NCBI GenBank assembly: GCA_963810555.1
Contig: CAWENX010000006.1
Location: forward strand, 62,001 to 126,000
Direction: 5' to 3'
Length of the DNA stretch: 64,000 bases
From: G963677325 sp963810555
GTDB lineage: Bacteria > Bacteroidota > Bacteroidia > Bacteroidales > Prolixibacteraceae
Numbering within the stretch: position 1 is the stretch's first letter; the number at the start of each line of letters is the position of its first letter. The translations under genes were made by a program, and so were the position numbers. Under the pieces are notes generated by a model. It made no database searches. It saw nothing but the letters and a program-made list of their open reading frames with translations, and was not told the DNA's origin. Positions 39,361 to 48,938 of this stretch are shown piece by piece.

Positions 39361-40353
39361 ATGAAAGAGACACTCAATTACCTGTTTGAATATAAAAGGC
39401 TAAACAGCAGAGAGGCCGAAGAGGCTCTGCTTGAAATAACGAGCGGGAAATATTCGGATGCTGAGATCGCCTCCTTTTTGACCGTCTTTAACATGAGAAA
39501 AATCAGTATTGAAGAATTGACCGGCTTCCGCAATGCCTTGCTGAAAACCTGTAAACGGGTTGATTTATCGGATTTCAATACGATTGATCTTTGCGGTACA
39601 GGCGGAGACGGGAAAGATACTTTCAATATTTCGACACTATCTGCTTTTGTTGTTGCCGGAGCAGGAGGGGTAGTTGCAAAGCATGGCAATTACAGCGCCT
39701 CCTCCTCATGCGGATCATCGAATGTAATGGAACATCTGGGTTACCGGTTTTCAACTGACGAAAGTAAGCTGAAAAATGAGCTCCAAAAGTGCAGTATTAC
39801 TTTCCTTCACGCCCCTCTTTTTCATCCGGCAATGAAGAATGTAGGACCTGTAAGGCGGGCCTTGCGCCTGAAAACATTTTTCAATATGCTGGGGCCCATG
39901 GTAAATCCGGGCAGCCCGCAGAACCAAATAATCGGAGTTTTCAGCCTTGAACTGGCAAGAATGTACAATTACCTTTATCAGCAAAATCATACAAATTATT
40001 CCATTTTACACAGTCTTGACGGCTATGATGAGATTTCGCTTACAAGTGAATTTAAGGTTCTGACCAATACTTCCGAAAAAATCTATTCCCCCTCTGATAT
40101 GAATATGCCGGAACTGAAACCTGAAGAATTAAGAAGCGCGGGAGATGTTCCGGGCACTGCCGATATTTTTATAAAAATCCTTAAAGGAGAAGGGACAAAA
40201 GCCCAAAATGCTGCTGTGGTATCTAATTCTGCCATGGCCCTGGCAACCTATTTTCCAGGCAAAGAATTAGGCCAATGCATTGAAGAGGCGAATAATTCAC
40301 TTATGGAGGAAAAAGCGTTGAAGGTGTTTAACAAATTAATTTCTTTGCAATGA
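39361..40353 (+). CDS. trpD: Anthranilate phosphoribosyltransferase
   Basis: The 330-residue enzyme that transfers phosphoribose from PRPP to anthranilate. The signature GTGGDGKDTFNIST binds PRPP pyrophosphate with magnesium, and KHGNYSASSSCGSSNVMEHLG and PLFHPAMKNVGPVRRAL contribute the substrate tunnel. The N-terminal helical domain (about 1-65) and the phosphoribosyltransferase domain match the family layout and length. The stop overlaps the trpC start by 4 bases, indicating translational coupling. Confidence 0.94.
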   Translation: MKETLNYLFEYKRLNSREAEEALLEITSGKYSDAEIASFLTVFNMRKISIEELTGFRNALLKTCKRVDLSDFNTIDLCGTGGDGKDTFNISTLSAFVVAGAGGVVAKHGNYSASSSCGSSNVMEHLGYRFSTDESKLKNELQKCSITFLHAPLFHPAMKNVGPVRRALRLKTFFNMLGPMVNPGSPQNQIIGVFSLELARMYNYLYQQNHTNYSILHSLDGYDEISLTSEFKVLTNTSEKIYSPSDMNMPELKPEELRSAGDVPGTADIFIKILKGEGTKAQNAAVVSNSAMALATYFPGKELGQCIEEANNSLMEEKALKVFNKLISLQ

Positions 40354-41156
40354 AAACAATTCTTGACGAGATCGTTGATAACCAAAGAAAAGAAGTTGAT
40401 TCACTGAAGAATACTTTCCCGTTAGCTGAATTAAAGAAACGTATCGATCCGAATTACAGGAAAAATTCACTTAGCAGAGCGTTATTGGCTGAAGGCTCAA
40501 GTGGGATCATTGCTGAATTCAAGAGACGCTCTCCATCGAAAGGAATAATCAATGATAAACTCCAACCTGCCGTTGTCACCAAAGGTTATGCTGATGCGGG
40601 AGCAGCAGGATTATCTGTACTCACTGAAGAAGAATATTTTGGAGGACGAAATGATGATTTATCGGCAGCCCGTGAAGCCAATCCGGGTATTCCAATTTTG
40701 AGGAAAGATTTTATGGTTGATGCTTACCAGATTTATGAAGCCCGGCTGCTTAAAGCAGATGTGATTTTATTAATTGCCGCAGTTTTGGATAAGGAAGAAA
40801 TACGTGATTTTACAACTCTCTCTCATGACCTGGGAATGGAGGTATTGCTGGAACTTCATGATAAAGATGAGCTTGAAAAGATTGATAGTCGCGTTGATAT
40901 GATCGGAATCAATAACCGTAATTTAAAAGATTTCTCTGTCAATATTGCGCATTCACTGGATCTTCTGAAGGAACTTCCTCAAAATGTGATTAAAATTGCG
41001 GAAAGCGGATTAAGTGATCCTGAAATGATCAGGAAGTTGAAGAAAGAGGGCTTTAATGGATTCCTGGTCGGGGAGAACTTTATGAGAACCGATAATCCGG
41101 CTGAAGCCTGCCGCGATTTTATTCTTAAACTGAAAAATTCATATACAGAGGTATGA
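40350..41156 (+). CDS. trpC: Indole-3-glycerol phosphate synthase
   Basis: A 268-residue TIM-barrel enzyme closing the indole ring from carboxyphenylaminodeoxyribulose phosphate. The N-terminal motif IIAEFKRRSPSKG carries the conserved Glu/Lys/Ser residues. LSVLTEEEYFGG, PILRKDFMVDAYQIYEARL (with the catalytic lysine) and IGINNRNLKDF follow, and the phosphate site is near AESGLSD and GFLVGENFM. It overlaps trpD by 4 bases and trpF by 4 bases, so the three are translated as a coupled set. TrpC and TrpF are separate here, unlike the fused enzyme of Escherichia coli. Confidence 0.94.
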   Translation: MKTILDEIVDNQRKEVDSLKNTFPLAELKKRIDPNYRKNSLSRALLAEGSSGIIAEFKRRSPSKGIINDKLQPAVVTKGYADAGAAGLSVLTEEEYFGGRNDDLSAAREANPGIPILRKDFMVDAYQIYEARLLKADVILLIAAVLDKEEIRDFTTLSHDLGMEVLLELHDKDELEKIDSRVDMIGINNRNLKDFSVNIAHSLDLLKELPQNVIKIAESGLSDPEMIRKLKKEGFNGFLVGENFMRTDNPAEACRDFILKLKNSYTEV

Positions 41157-41791
41157 AAATCAAGGTTTGCGGAATGCTGGAACGAGGTAATATCGAGCAA
41201 TTGGTCAGATTGAATCCTGACTATATCGGGTTTATCTTTTATAAGCCCTCAAAGAGATATATCGGTGAGGAAATTCCAAAAGAAATACTTCATGCTATTC
41301 CGGACAGTATTCAAAAGGTCGGAGTCTTTGTAGATGAACCCTTTGCATCAGTCGCAGAAAAGTATTACTTCAACAGGCTTGATCTGATTCAGTTGCATGG
41401 CAGTGAAACAGCTGATTATTGCAATAACCTTAAAAGAATGGGGATTCCGGTCATAAAGGCATTCAAAATATCTGATATGTTTGATTTTGAGAATCTCAAA
41501 TCCTATGAATTATCCTGTGACTATTTTCTTTTCGATACAGAAGGTAAAACTCCCGGCGGAACAGGAATAAAATTTAACTGGGAGTTAATAAATCAATATA
41601 CAGGAAGTAAATCCTTCTTTTTAAGCGGCGGTATCAGCATAAATGATAGTCAATTAGTAAAGAATATTTCTCATCCGGCATTATTTGCAGTTGATGTCAA
41701 CAGCGGTTTTGAAACGGAACCGGGAATTAAAGATATTGTGAAATTAAGCAGTTTTATTCAGGATATTCGCAGATCGATGGTTTTCGAATAA
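41153..41791 (+). CDS. trpF: Phosphoribosylanthranilate isomerase
   Basis: A 212-residue monodomain TIM barrel catalysing the Amadori rearrangement of phosphoribosylanthranilate. The family start KIKVCGMLERGNIEQL holds the catalytic cysteine. NPDYIGFIFYKPSKRYI, KVGVFVDEP, LIQLHGSETADYC, the aspartate region DYFLFDTEGKTPGGTGIKF, and FLSGGISIND and AVDVNSGFETEPGIKD follow in normal order. Length and position after trpC fit. Confidence 0.93.
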   Translation: MKIKVCGMLERGNIEQLVRLNPDYIGFIFYKPSKRYIGEEIPKEILHAIPDSIQKVGVFVDEPFASVAEKYYFNRLDLIQLHGSETADYCNNLKRMGIPVIKAFKISDMFDFENLKSYELSCDYFLFDTEGKTPGGTGIKFNWELINQYTGSKSFFLSGGISINDSQLVKNISHPALFAVDVNSGFETEPGIKDIVKLSSFIQDIRRSMVFE

Positions 41792-41877
41792 AAGGAACGA
41801 GAGGGCTTTGTTGATTTCAAAATAATTACATGAATAAATTTAATAATCTATAATTCAATATTATAAATCACCAATCT

Positions 41878-43077
41878 ATGAGTTTTCAGGTAAACAGGAA
41901 AGGATATTACGGCATGTTCGGAGGAGCCTATATCCCGGAGATGATGTTTCAGAATGTTGATTATTTACAAAAACATTATCTCGAAATAATTGAAAGTGTT
42001 GACTTTAAAAAGGAGTTTCAGCAGCTTTTGCGTGATTATGCCGGCAGGCCATCACCGTTATATTATTCAGAAAGGTTTTCTTCTCAGTACAGGACGAAGG
42101 TTTTTCTAAAACGGGAAGATTTGAATCACACCGGGTCCCACAAAATCAACAACACGATCGGTCAGATATTATTGGCAAGACGATTGGGAAAAACACGCAT
42201 TATTGCAGAGACAGGAGCTGGGCAGCATGGAGTTGCGACCGCGACAGTCTGTGCAAGAGAAGGTTTGAAATGCATTGTTTACATGGGCGCCCTTGATGTT
42301 GCGCGGCAATCGCCCAATGTGGAGAAAATGAAAATGCTCGGCGCTGAGGTGCGAAAAGTGGAAAGCGGAAACAAAACGCTGAAAGACGCTACCAATGAAG
42401 CGATCAGGGATTGGATCAATAATCCGACCGATACTCATTACTTACTTGGATCGGTTGTGGGCCCTCACCCCTATCCTGATATGGTGGCCCGATTCCAGTC
42501 AGTCATCAGCGAAGAGATAAAGTACCAGTTGAAAGAACAAACCGGAAGGCAGAATCCTGATTATATCATCGCATGTGTCGGAGGCGGGAGCAATGCCGCG
42601 GGAGCATTTTACCATTTCCTTGATCATCCGGAAGTTAACCTCATAGCTGTTGAAGCAGCAGGAAAAGGGGTTGATTCAGGAGAGTCAGCAGCTACTACTG
42701 TGTTGGGACGAAAAGGAGTGCTCCACGGGAGCCTGAGCCTGATCATGCAGACAGACGACGGACAAATCATTGAACCTTACTCTATTTCTGCGGGACTTGA
42801 TTATCCGGGGATTGGACCCATGCATGCCAATTTGTTTTCAACCAAACGGGCTCAATTCTTAAATGCCACTGATGAAGAGGCTTTGAGAGCTGCCTTCAAC
42901 CTGACGCAAAAGGAGGGAATTATTCCTGCCCTTGAATCTGCTCATGCTCTCGCTGCATTGGAGAAGATCAATTTTAAAAAGGATGAAATTGTTATCGTGA
43001 ATATTTCAGGCAGGGGAGATAAAGATATGGAAGCCTATCTGGATTATTATAAGACATTATCAAAAAAACAATCATAA
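41878..43077 (+). CDS. trpB: Tryptophan synthase beta subunit
   Basis: The 399-residue PLP-dependent subunit condensing indole with serine. The PLP lysine is in REDLNHTGSHKINNTIGQ, the catalytic glutamate region is AETGAGQHGVATATVCA, and the phosphate-binding glycine loop is CVGGGSNAAGAFYHF. The C-terminal NISGRGDKDMEAYL is also present. This is the canonical TrpB1 type (start GYYGMFGGAYIPEMM), which forms an alpha2beta2 complex with TrpA, encoded 1 bp downstream. An 86-bp gap separates it from trpF without an obvious terminator. Confidence 0.95.
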   Translation: MSFQVNRKGYYGMFGGAYIPEMMFQNVDYLQKHYLEIIESVDFKKEFQQLLRDYAGRPSPLYYSERFSSQYRTKVFLKREDLNHTGSHKINNTIGQILLARRLGKTRIIAETGAGQHGVATATVCAREGLKCIVYMGALDVARQSPNVEKMKMLGAEVRKVESGNKTLKDATNEAIRDWINNPTDTHYLLGSVVGPHPYPDMVARFQSVISEEIKYQLKEQTGRQNPDYIIACVGGGSNAAGAFYHFLDHPEVNLIAVEAAGKGVDSGESAATTVLGRKGVLHGSLSLIMQTDDGQIIEPYSISAGLDYPGIGPMHANLFSTKRAQFLNATDEEALRAAFNLTQKEGIIPALESAHALAALEKINFKKDEIVIVNISGRGDKDMEAYLDYYKTLSKKQS

Positions 43078-43078
43078 T

Positions 43079-43852
43079 ATGGAAAACCGGATTCAATCAC
43101 TTTTCAGGAAAAAAAATAAAAACATCCTGTCTGTTTATTTTACCGCAGGATTCCCGGAATTGAATAACAGTGTTGAAATTATCGAAGAATTGGAGGCTAA
43201 TGGGGTTGATCTGATCGAAATCGGAATTCCTTTTTCTGACCCTGTCGCCGATGGTCCCATTATTCAGCACAGTTCAGATATTGCCCTCAGGAACGGAATG
43301 AGCTTAAATTTTCTATTCAGTCAACTGGAAACTATCAGGGATCGCATATCACTTCCTTTGATCATGATGGGGTATCTAAATCCGATTATGCAATACGGAA
43401 TTGAAAACTTTTGCCAAAAATGTCAAAGTATTGGAATCGACGGTACAATAATTCCTGATCTGCCGTTAGATGTATATGAAAATGATTTTATGGAGGTGTT
43501 CAGGAAGAATAGTCTGATTAATATCTTCCTGATTACACCCCAGACAAGTGAATCAAGGATTAGAAAGATTGACAGTCTTTCGTCAGGATTTATTTATATG
43601 GTCTCCTCCTCTTCAACCACAGGCATAAAAGACAACATTATCGATTCACAATCTTCCTATTTTAAGAGAATAAGTGAAATGAACCTGAATTCCAAACTGT
43701 TAACGGGATTCGGGATCTCTGACCGGTCCTCATTCAAAAAGGCTTGCCAATACACCAATGGGGCAATAATTGGAAGCGCTTTTATAAAATCGCTTTCGGG
43801 TGAAGGAATGATCAGGGACAGGGTGAAAACCTTCGTTCAGAATATCAGATAA
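43079..43852 (+). CDS. trpA: Tryptophan synthase alpha subunit
   Basis: A 257-residue TIM-barrel subunit cleaving indole-3-glycerol phosphate to indole, which is channelled to TrpB. The start shows SVYFTAGFPELNNSVEI. The catalytic glutamate and aspartate are in LIEIGIPFSDPVADGPIIQ. The phosphate loop is near IYMVSSSSTTGIK and GFGISD. It is the last gene of the operon, and no clean terminator follows within 150 bp. Confidence 0.94.
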   Translation: MENRIQSLFRKKNKNILSVYFTAGFPELNNSVEIIEELEANGVDLIEIGIPFSDPVADGPIIQHSSDIALRNGMSLNFLFSQLETIRDRISLPLIMMGYLNPIMQYGIENFCQKCQSIGIDGTIIPDLPLDVYENDFMEVFRKNSLINIFLITPQTSESRIRKIDSLSSGFIYMVSSSSTTGIKDNIIDSQSSYFKRISEMNLNSKLLTGFGISDRSSFKKACQYTNGAIIGSAFIKSLSGEGMIRDRVKTFVQNIR

Positions 43853-44113
43853 TTCAGACTCTTTTTTTTACGGTTAATTATTTTAAATAATGTGCGCTTG
43901 GAATAATCTGCTCACCAAAACAATTACCTTGTTGAGCATCTGTTTTTAAAACTGATAAATGTTTGCCGGCAGTATTGAAGGTCATGGCTGATATTAGATT
44001 GATCATACGTTTGCGTCATTCCCTATACCGGTCCCCTCACCGTCCATAAGCCTCTGGCTGCTTATTTCCCCCGAATGTCTTCTTAAGAAAATCACTTTAC
44101 CCCTATCAAAACT

Positions 44114-44382
44114 GTACCATGGTCGTACCAGGTCCATAATTTAAATACTATTTCTATACTATTTAAACACTATATCTACACTAATTAGTGCAGATATAGT
44201 GCAGAAATAGTGCAGAAATAGTGTAGGAACTATGGACCTGGTATAGCCATGGTACGGGTAAGGTACTGCGAAATCATTCCGGGATGAAGTCATGGAATAG
44301 AAGATTGGCGTGGTCAGTTATTCATCCGGGAGTTTAAAGCGTGGTTCTTTTAGAGAGTTGTGCATTTTTTATTTCGAACTAA
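44114..44382. repeat. Dispersed palindromic element, copy 1, with 11-bp-phased ACTA/TAGT words
   Basis: The core spans GTACCATGG (44114-44122) to CCATGGTAC (44247-44255), with arms also matching through AGGTCCATA/TATGGACCT. Inside, ACTA begins at 44147, 44158, 44169 and 44180, and TAGT at 44186, 44197, 44208 and 44219, exactly 11 bp apart on each side. Downstream, to about 44382, the sequence resembles copy 2 (57612-57880), ending in GTTGTGCATTTTTTATTTC. The rest of the 689-bp gap between trpA and the S46 gene has no gene. A TATTTTTG box at 44396-44403 could serve the S46 promoter. Confidence 0.75.
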
Positions 44383-44541
44383 GATTAAATTAAGTTATTT
44401 TTGCCTCCGGTTTTATCCCGCACGTGTGGGATTCCAGGAGATTTTCACCAAAGCCATTTAAAAATGATTGAATCGTGTTATTGGATTTTGTTGAAATTTT
44501 CCCTTAACTTATGATAACATATTTAATTCAATCAAACGTAA

Positions 44542-46689
44542 ATGAAAAGAATAATTTTCCTTCTATCCTTTTTGGTTTTTCTAAGCTTTGTATCCAAAGC
44601 TGATGAAGGGATGTGGATCCCTTCACTTATCGAAAAGCTGAACATACATCAAATGGATTCACTGGGCTGCAAGCTGACTGCGGACCAGATTTACAGCATT
44701 AACAAATCAAGTCTTAAAGATGCTGTTGTTGCTATTGACCATGGCTCATGTACCGGGGAAGTTGTCTCTGCCGAAGGTTTGTTGTTAACAAATCATCATT
44801 GCGGTTACAATGATATTCAGGCGCATAGTACTGTTGAACATGACTATCTCAATAATGGTTTCTGGGCAAAAACCCGGGATGAAGAACTCCCCAATCCGGG
44901 TAAAACGGTTACATTTTTAATCAGTATTGAAGATGTTACCGGACGTGTACTTAAAAATGTCACCGATAGTATGGATGAGGAAACCCGGATAGAAAAGGAG
45001 CGGGAAGCAATCTCGGAAATTGAGAGAGAGGCGAGAAATGAATCCAAGTATGAAGCAAGGGTGAAAAGTTTCTTCGAGAATAATCAATTCTACCTGTTCC
45101 TTTATCAAACATTTCGCGATATTCGTCTTGTAGGCGCTCCACCTCAATCGATTGGTAAATTCGGTGGAGAAAAAGACAACTGGGAATGGCCCAGGCAAAC
45201 AGGAGATTTTTCAGTCTTCAGGATATATTGTGCCCCTGATGGCAAACCTGCAGATTATTCGAAAGATAATGTTCCTTATCATCCTAAATATTTTCTCCCC
45301 ATTTCACTAAAAGGAATTGAGAAAAAGGGATTTACGATGGTATTGGGATATCCGGGTACGACAGAGCGATACGAAACCGCTACAGGAGTAAAATATATAA
45401 TGGATGTTGTAAATGCTACACGAATTAAAGTAAGGAAAGCGAAACTGTCCATCATTAAGGATTATATGGACACCAGCGAAAAAGCCAGTCTGCAGTATGC
45501 TGCAAAATTTGCACAAAGTTCCAATTATTATAAATATTCTATTGGTCAGAACGAGGATTTGAGAGCATTAAATGTTATTAGTAAAAAAGAAGAAATCGAA
45601 AATGAATTTACCAAATGGGTCAATCAGAATCCCGAAAGAAAAGAAAAATATGGTGATGCACTTGCTCTGATTAATTCATCCTTTAAAAATCCCGATGATA
45701 AAATTGCCCTGGAATATATGCGCGAAGCCATATTGAGGGGACCGGAAATATTTTCATTTGCTTCGGAAGCTTCATCGCTTTATGAAGCCTTAAAAGGGAC
45801 TAACCAGGAGAAAATTGATACTGCGGCACAGGAATTAAAAAACTCTCTTAATGAATATTTTAAGAATTATAATGCTCCCACTGATATGAAAATTACCGCA
45901 GTACTGTTAAAATTATATACGGAAAATGTAAATTCAAGGTATATTCCCGGATTTTGTGAGCAGGTAATAAAGAGAGATAAAGGAGATTTTAATGTTTATG
46001 CCAGGAAATTGTTCAAACATTCAATTTTTGCAAGTAAAGCAAGGATGGAAGCTTTTCTTCAGTCACCTTCTTTAAGGAAATTAGATAAGGATTTGGCATT
46101 CAAGGCTATGCAATCCATTTTTAAGACATTGGATACTATCTCGCTCGATCTTAGCAAAACAAGGTTAAATCTTGAAAAGGGCCGAAGATTGTATATGGCA
46201 GGTTTGATGGATATGTATAAGAATAAAAAGTTTTATCCTGATGCCAATTCAACGATGCGAATGACGTATGGCTATGCAAATGGATACGTTCCCAGGGATG
46301 CGGTATACTATAAATATTTTACAACTTTACTGGGCTACATTCAAAAAGGCCTTACAGGTAATCCGGATTATTACTATCCCCCAAAACTGGGTGTAATGTA
46401 CAGGGAGAAAGATTACGGGAGGTATGCGGATAAGGACGGAACACTACATACATGTTTTATTACCAATAATGACATAACAGGAGGTAATTCCGGCAGCCCG
46501 GTCATTAATGCCAATGGTGAACTTATTGGACTTGCTTTTGACGGGAACTGGGAAGCCATGAGCGGAGATATTGCTTATGAACCCCATTTGCAAAGATGTA
46601 TCTGTGTCGATATACGATTTGTTCTCTGGATAATGGATAAATTTTCAGGAGCCGGCAATTTGGTCAAAGAAATGGATATAAGAGAATAG
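44542..46689 (+). CDS. S46 family dipeptidyl-peptidase (DPP7/DPP11 type)
   Basis: A 715-residue periplasmic serine exopeptidase removing dipeptides from peptide N-termini, a key step of peptide use in asaccharolytic Bacteroidota. The signal peptide is MKRIIFLLSFLVFLSFVSKA. The chymotrypsin-like halves are split by an all-alpha insert, as in S46: catalytic His in LLLTNHHCGYNDIQAHS, Ser in DITGGNSGSPVINANGELIG. Eighteen residues after the Ser is Gly (LAFDGNWEAMSGD). In the Porphyromonas enzymes this position is Gly in DPP7 and Arg in DPP11, so a hydrophobic-residue (DPP7-like) preference is more likely than an acidic one. The length matches the family. It is monocistronic. Confidence 0.92.
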   Translation: MKRIIFLLSFLVFLSFVSKADEGMWIPSLIEKLNIHQMDSLGCKLTADQIYSINKSSLKDAVVAIDHGSCTGEVVSAEGLLLTNHHCGYNDIQAHSTVEHDYLNNGFWAKTRDEELPNPGKTVTFLISIEDVTGRVLKNVTDSMDEETRIEKEREAISEIEREARNESKYEARVKSFFENNQFYLFLYQTFRDIRLVGAPPQSIGKFGGEKDNWEWPRQTGDFSVFRIYCAPDGKPADYSKDNVPYHPKYFLPISLKGIEKKGFTMVLGYPGTTERYETATGVKYIMDVVNATRIKVRKAKLSIIKDYMDTSEKASLQYAAKFAQSSNYYKYSIGQNEDLRALNVISKKEEIENEFTKWVNQNPERKEKYGDALALINSSFKNPDDKIALEYMREAILRGPEIFSFASEASSLYEALKGTNQEKIDTAAQELKNSLNEYFKNYNAPTDMKITAVLLKLYTENVNSRYIPGFCEQVIKRDKGDFNVYARKLFKHSIFASKARMEAFLQSPSLRKLDKDLAFKAMQSIFKTLDTISLDLSKTRLNLEKGRRLYMAGLMDMYKNKKFYPDANSTMRMTYGYANGYVPRDAVYYKYFTTLLGYIQKGLTGNPDYYYPPKLGVMYREKDYGRYADKDGTLHTCFITNNDITGGNSGSPVINANGELIGLAFDGNWEAMSGDIAYEPHLQRCICVDIRFVLWIMDKFSGAGNLVKEMDIRE

Positions 46690-46886
46690 AGAGAAGTGAT
46701 CAGTGTTCAATGATCAATTTCTAAAATTATTTTTTCATACAATAAAGCTTACCCGTGCGGATGTATTTCGTCCTGGCGGACAGTTTAGGGCTACAGCCAA
46801 ATTATGAATAAAAAGTTTCAATATTTCAGTGTTTATATGTTTTAGTGAACCTTGAAACTCCGAAACCCTGAAACGTTATTTTGATA

Positions 46887-47354
46887 ATGGTAAAAAATCC
46901 TGAGGTAATTATCTATTCAGACGGAGCATCCAGAGGCAATCCCGGTCCCGGGGGATTCGGGACTGTTTTAATGTCAGGGACACATCGCAAAGAGATTTCT
47001 CAGGGTTATAAGCTTACAACCAACAACAGAATGGAATTAATGGGTGTGATTGCAGGACTGGAGGCATTAAAAGTGGAACAGTGCAGGGTCACTGTTTACA
47101 CCGATTCAAAATATGTGGCAGATGCTGTAGAAAAAAGATGGATTTTTAATTGGGTTAATAAACGTTTCAAAGGAAAAAAGAATTCGGATTTGTGGCTGCG
47201 ATTTCTTGAGGTTTTCAAACGTCATCAAGTTAAGTTCATTTGGATAAGGGGGCATTCTGATAATCCTGACAATGAAAGGTGTGATCAGTTAGCCGTTCAG
47301 GCTTCTCTTCAAAATAATCTTGCGGAAGATTCCGGATATCAGCCCGAAAACTGA
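46887..47354 (+). CDS. rnhA: Ribonuclease HI
   Basis: A 155-residue endonuclease that cuts RNA in RNA-DNA hybrids, active in the cytoplasm in primer removal and R-loop clearance. All four metal ligands are visible: Asp in IYSDGASRGNPGPGGFG, Glu in NNRMELMGVIAGLEAL, Asp in VYTDSKYVADAV, and Asp in RGHSDNPDNERCDQLA, which also contains the flexible-loop His. The basic protrusion (VNKRFKGKKNSDLW) marks the type HI enzyme. ATG 46887 is preferred; the same frame runs back to TTG 46881, adding two residues. Confidence 0.94.
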   Translation: MVKNPEVIIYSDGASRGNPGPGGFGTVLMSGTHRKEISQGYKLTTNNRMELMGVIAGLEALKVEQCRVTVYTDSKYVADAVEKRWIFNWVNKRFKGKKNSDLWLRFLEVFKRHQVKFIWIRGHSDNPDNERCDQLAVQASLQNNLAEDSGYQPEN

Positions 47355-47388
47355 ATAAACAACTTTTCAACAATTGTTTAAAAAAAAA

Positions 47389-47396
47389 TACATTTG
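47389..47396 (+). promoter_or_regulatory. TAnnTTTG box upstream of waaA
   Basis: TACATTTG matches the Bacteroidota -7 consensus exactly and would give a transcript with a leader of about 14 nt before ATG 47417. A -33 TTG at the right distance is not clear, so the call is tentative. Confidence 0.35.
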
Positions 47397-47416
47397 TCAG
47401 TTTAAAAACTTATGAT

Positions 47417-48646
47417 ATGAAGTGGTTTTACAATTGGGTAATCCATGGATATTATGTTATAATAGTAATTGCTTCTTTACGAAATGAGAAAGCCAGAAAA
47501 TGGATTCAGGGACGTAAAGATATCTTCAAAAGACTCAGTGAAAAGATAAAACCGGGAGAACCTATTTTATGGTTTCATGCCTCGTCACTTGGTGAATTTG
47601 AACAGGGAAGACCGGTTATCGAATCCATAAAAAAGCAAAAGCCGGATTATAAAATCTTACTTACTTTCTTTTCGCCTTCGGGATATGAATTAAGAAAGAA
47701 TTATCAATATGCGGATTGGGTTTTCTATCTCCCTCTGGATACAAGGAAAAACGCTGCAAAGTTTATCAGTATTGTCAAACCTGAAAAGGCTTTTTTCATA
47801 AAATATGAGTTTTGGTTTAACTATCTATCTGAATTAAAGGCAAATTCTATTCCGACCTATATATTTTCGGCCTTGTTCCGGCCTTCCCAGATATTTTTCC
47901 GCCCTTGGGGAAAATGGTTTCTTAAAGCACTGAAGGTATATGACCACATTTTTGTCCAGAATCAGGAATCCTATGAAATTCTTTATAAGCACGGATTCAG
48001 AAATGTCGACATTTGCGGAGACACGCGACTTGATGCAGTAGGTGAAATTGCTGATAAAGCCTCTGGTCTGGAAAAGATGGAACTTTTCTGCAGAGGTAAA
48101 AAAGTAATAATCGGAGGAAGTACCTGGAAAGAAGATGAAGATTTGTTTATCAGATATATTAATGAAAACAACTCCGATCAGAAGTTTGTGATTGCCCCAC
48201 ATGAAGTAAATAAACTGGCAATCGAAAGAATTACCAATACCTTAACCAAACCTTATTCATTTTACTCTACATCTTCAGATGAGGAAATATCAATTTCGAA
48301 AGTTCTGATCATTGATGGATACGGCTACTTGCTATCTATTTACAAATATGGTCTTTTTGCCTTTATCGGGGGAGGATTTACGACAGGAATTCATAGTATT
48401 CTCGAACCTGCGGCATTTGGATTACCGGTTATTTTTGGTCCAATATATAAAAAATTCCAGGAAGCACATGATCTTATAAAGCTTGGAGCCGCTGTTTCAA
48501 TCTCCGGGTACGATGAATTGGCATTAATAATGAATGAATATCAGGGAAATGACAAATTGCTTGCAGAAGCTTCTGCAATTGCGCGTAATTATGTCAATAA
48601 AAATCGTGGAGCTACAAAAGAGATTGTTCATTACTTTTTTGGATAA
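47417..48646 (+). CDS. waaA: 3-deoxy-D-manno-octulosonic acid transferase
   Basis: A 409-residue GT-B glycosyltransferase (GT30) that adds Kdo from CMP-Kdo to the lipid A precursor at the inner face of the inner membrane. The N-terminal hydrophobic segment (YNWVIHGYYVIIVIASL) anchors it. WFHASSLGEFEQGRPVIE holds the proposed catalytic glutamate; LLTFFSPSGYELRKNY and IKYEFWFNYLSELK follow. The C-terminal domain has VIIGGSTWKEDEDLF, FIGGGFTTGIHSILEPAAFG and the nucleotide-binding PVIFGPIYKKFQEA. The length is normal for Bacteroidota. Confidence 0.93.
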   Translation: MKWFYNWVIHGYYVIIVIASLRNEKARKWIQGRKDIFKRLSEKIKPGEPILWFHASSLGEFEQGRPVIESIKKQKPDYKILLTFFSPSGYELRKNYQYADWVFYLPLDTRKNAAKFISIVKPEKAFFIKYEFWFNYLSELKANSIPTYIFSALFRPSQIFFRPWGKWFLKALKVYDHIFVQNQESYEILYKHGFRNVDICGDTRLDAVGEIADKASGLEKMELFCRGKKVIIGGSTWKEDEDLFIRYINENNSDQKFVIAPHEVNKLAIERITNTLTKPYSFYSTSSDEEISISKVLIIDGYGYLLSIYKYGLFAFIGGGFTTGIHSILEPAAFGLPVIFGPIYKKFQEAHDLIKLGAAVSISGYDELALIMNEYQGNDKLLAEASAIARNYVNKNRGATKEIVHYFFG

Positions 48647-48938
48647 TTCAAATTCCTCTTCTTTCAAATTCCTCTTTTAAGCCTTATTATCTGGAATTTA
48701 TCTTTTCTGATACTTTTACAAAAATTACTTTTTTTGCAAACAATTTTAAATTATCAAAAGGCTATATTATTCATATAGAGGATATTAACATTAAATAGTT
48801 GATAACTTTAAAATTTTATTGATAAAAATGTGAACCAATTTTCACCTTCTGTGATTAAATTGCATCATCAGAAAATAGTTAGTAAGTACTTAATTATATG
48901 ATATTCGATTCACAATTCTGACCTAATAAAAACATCTT

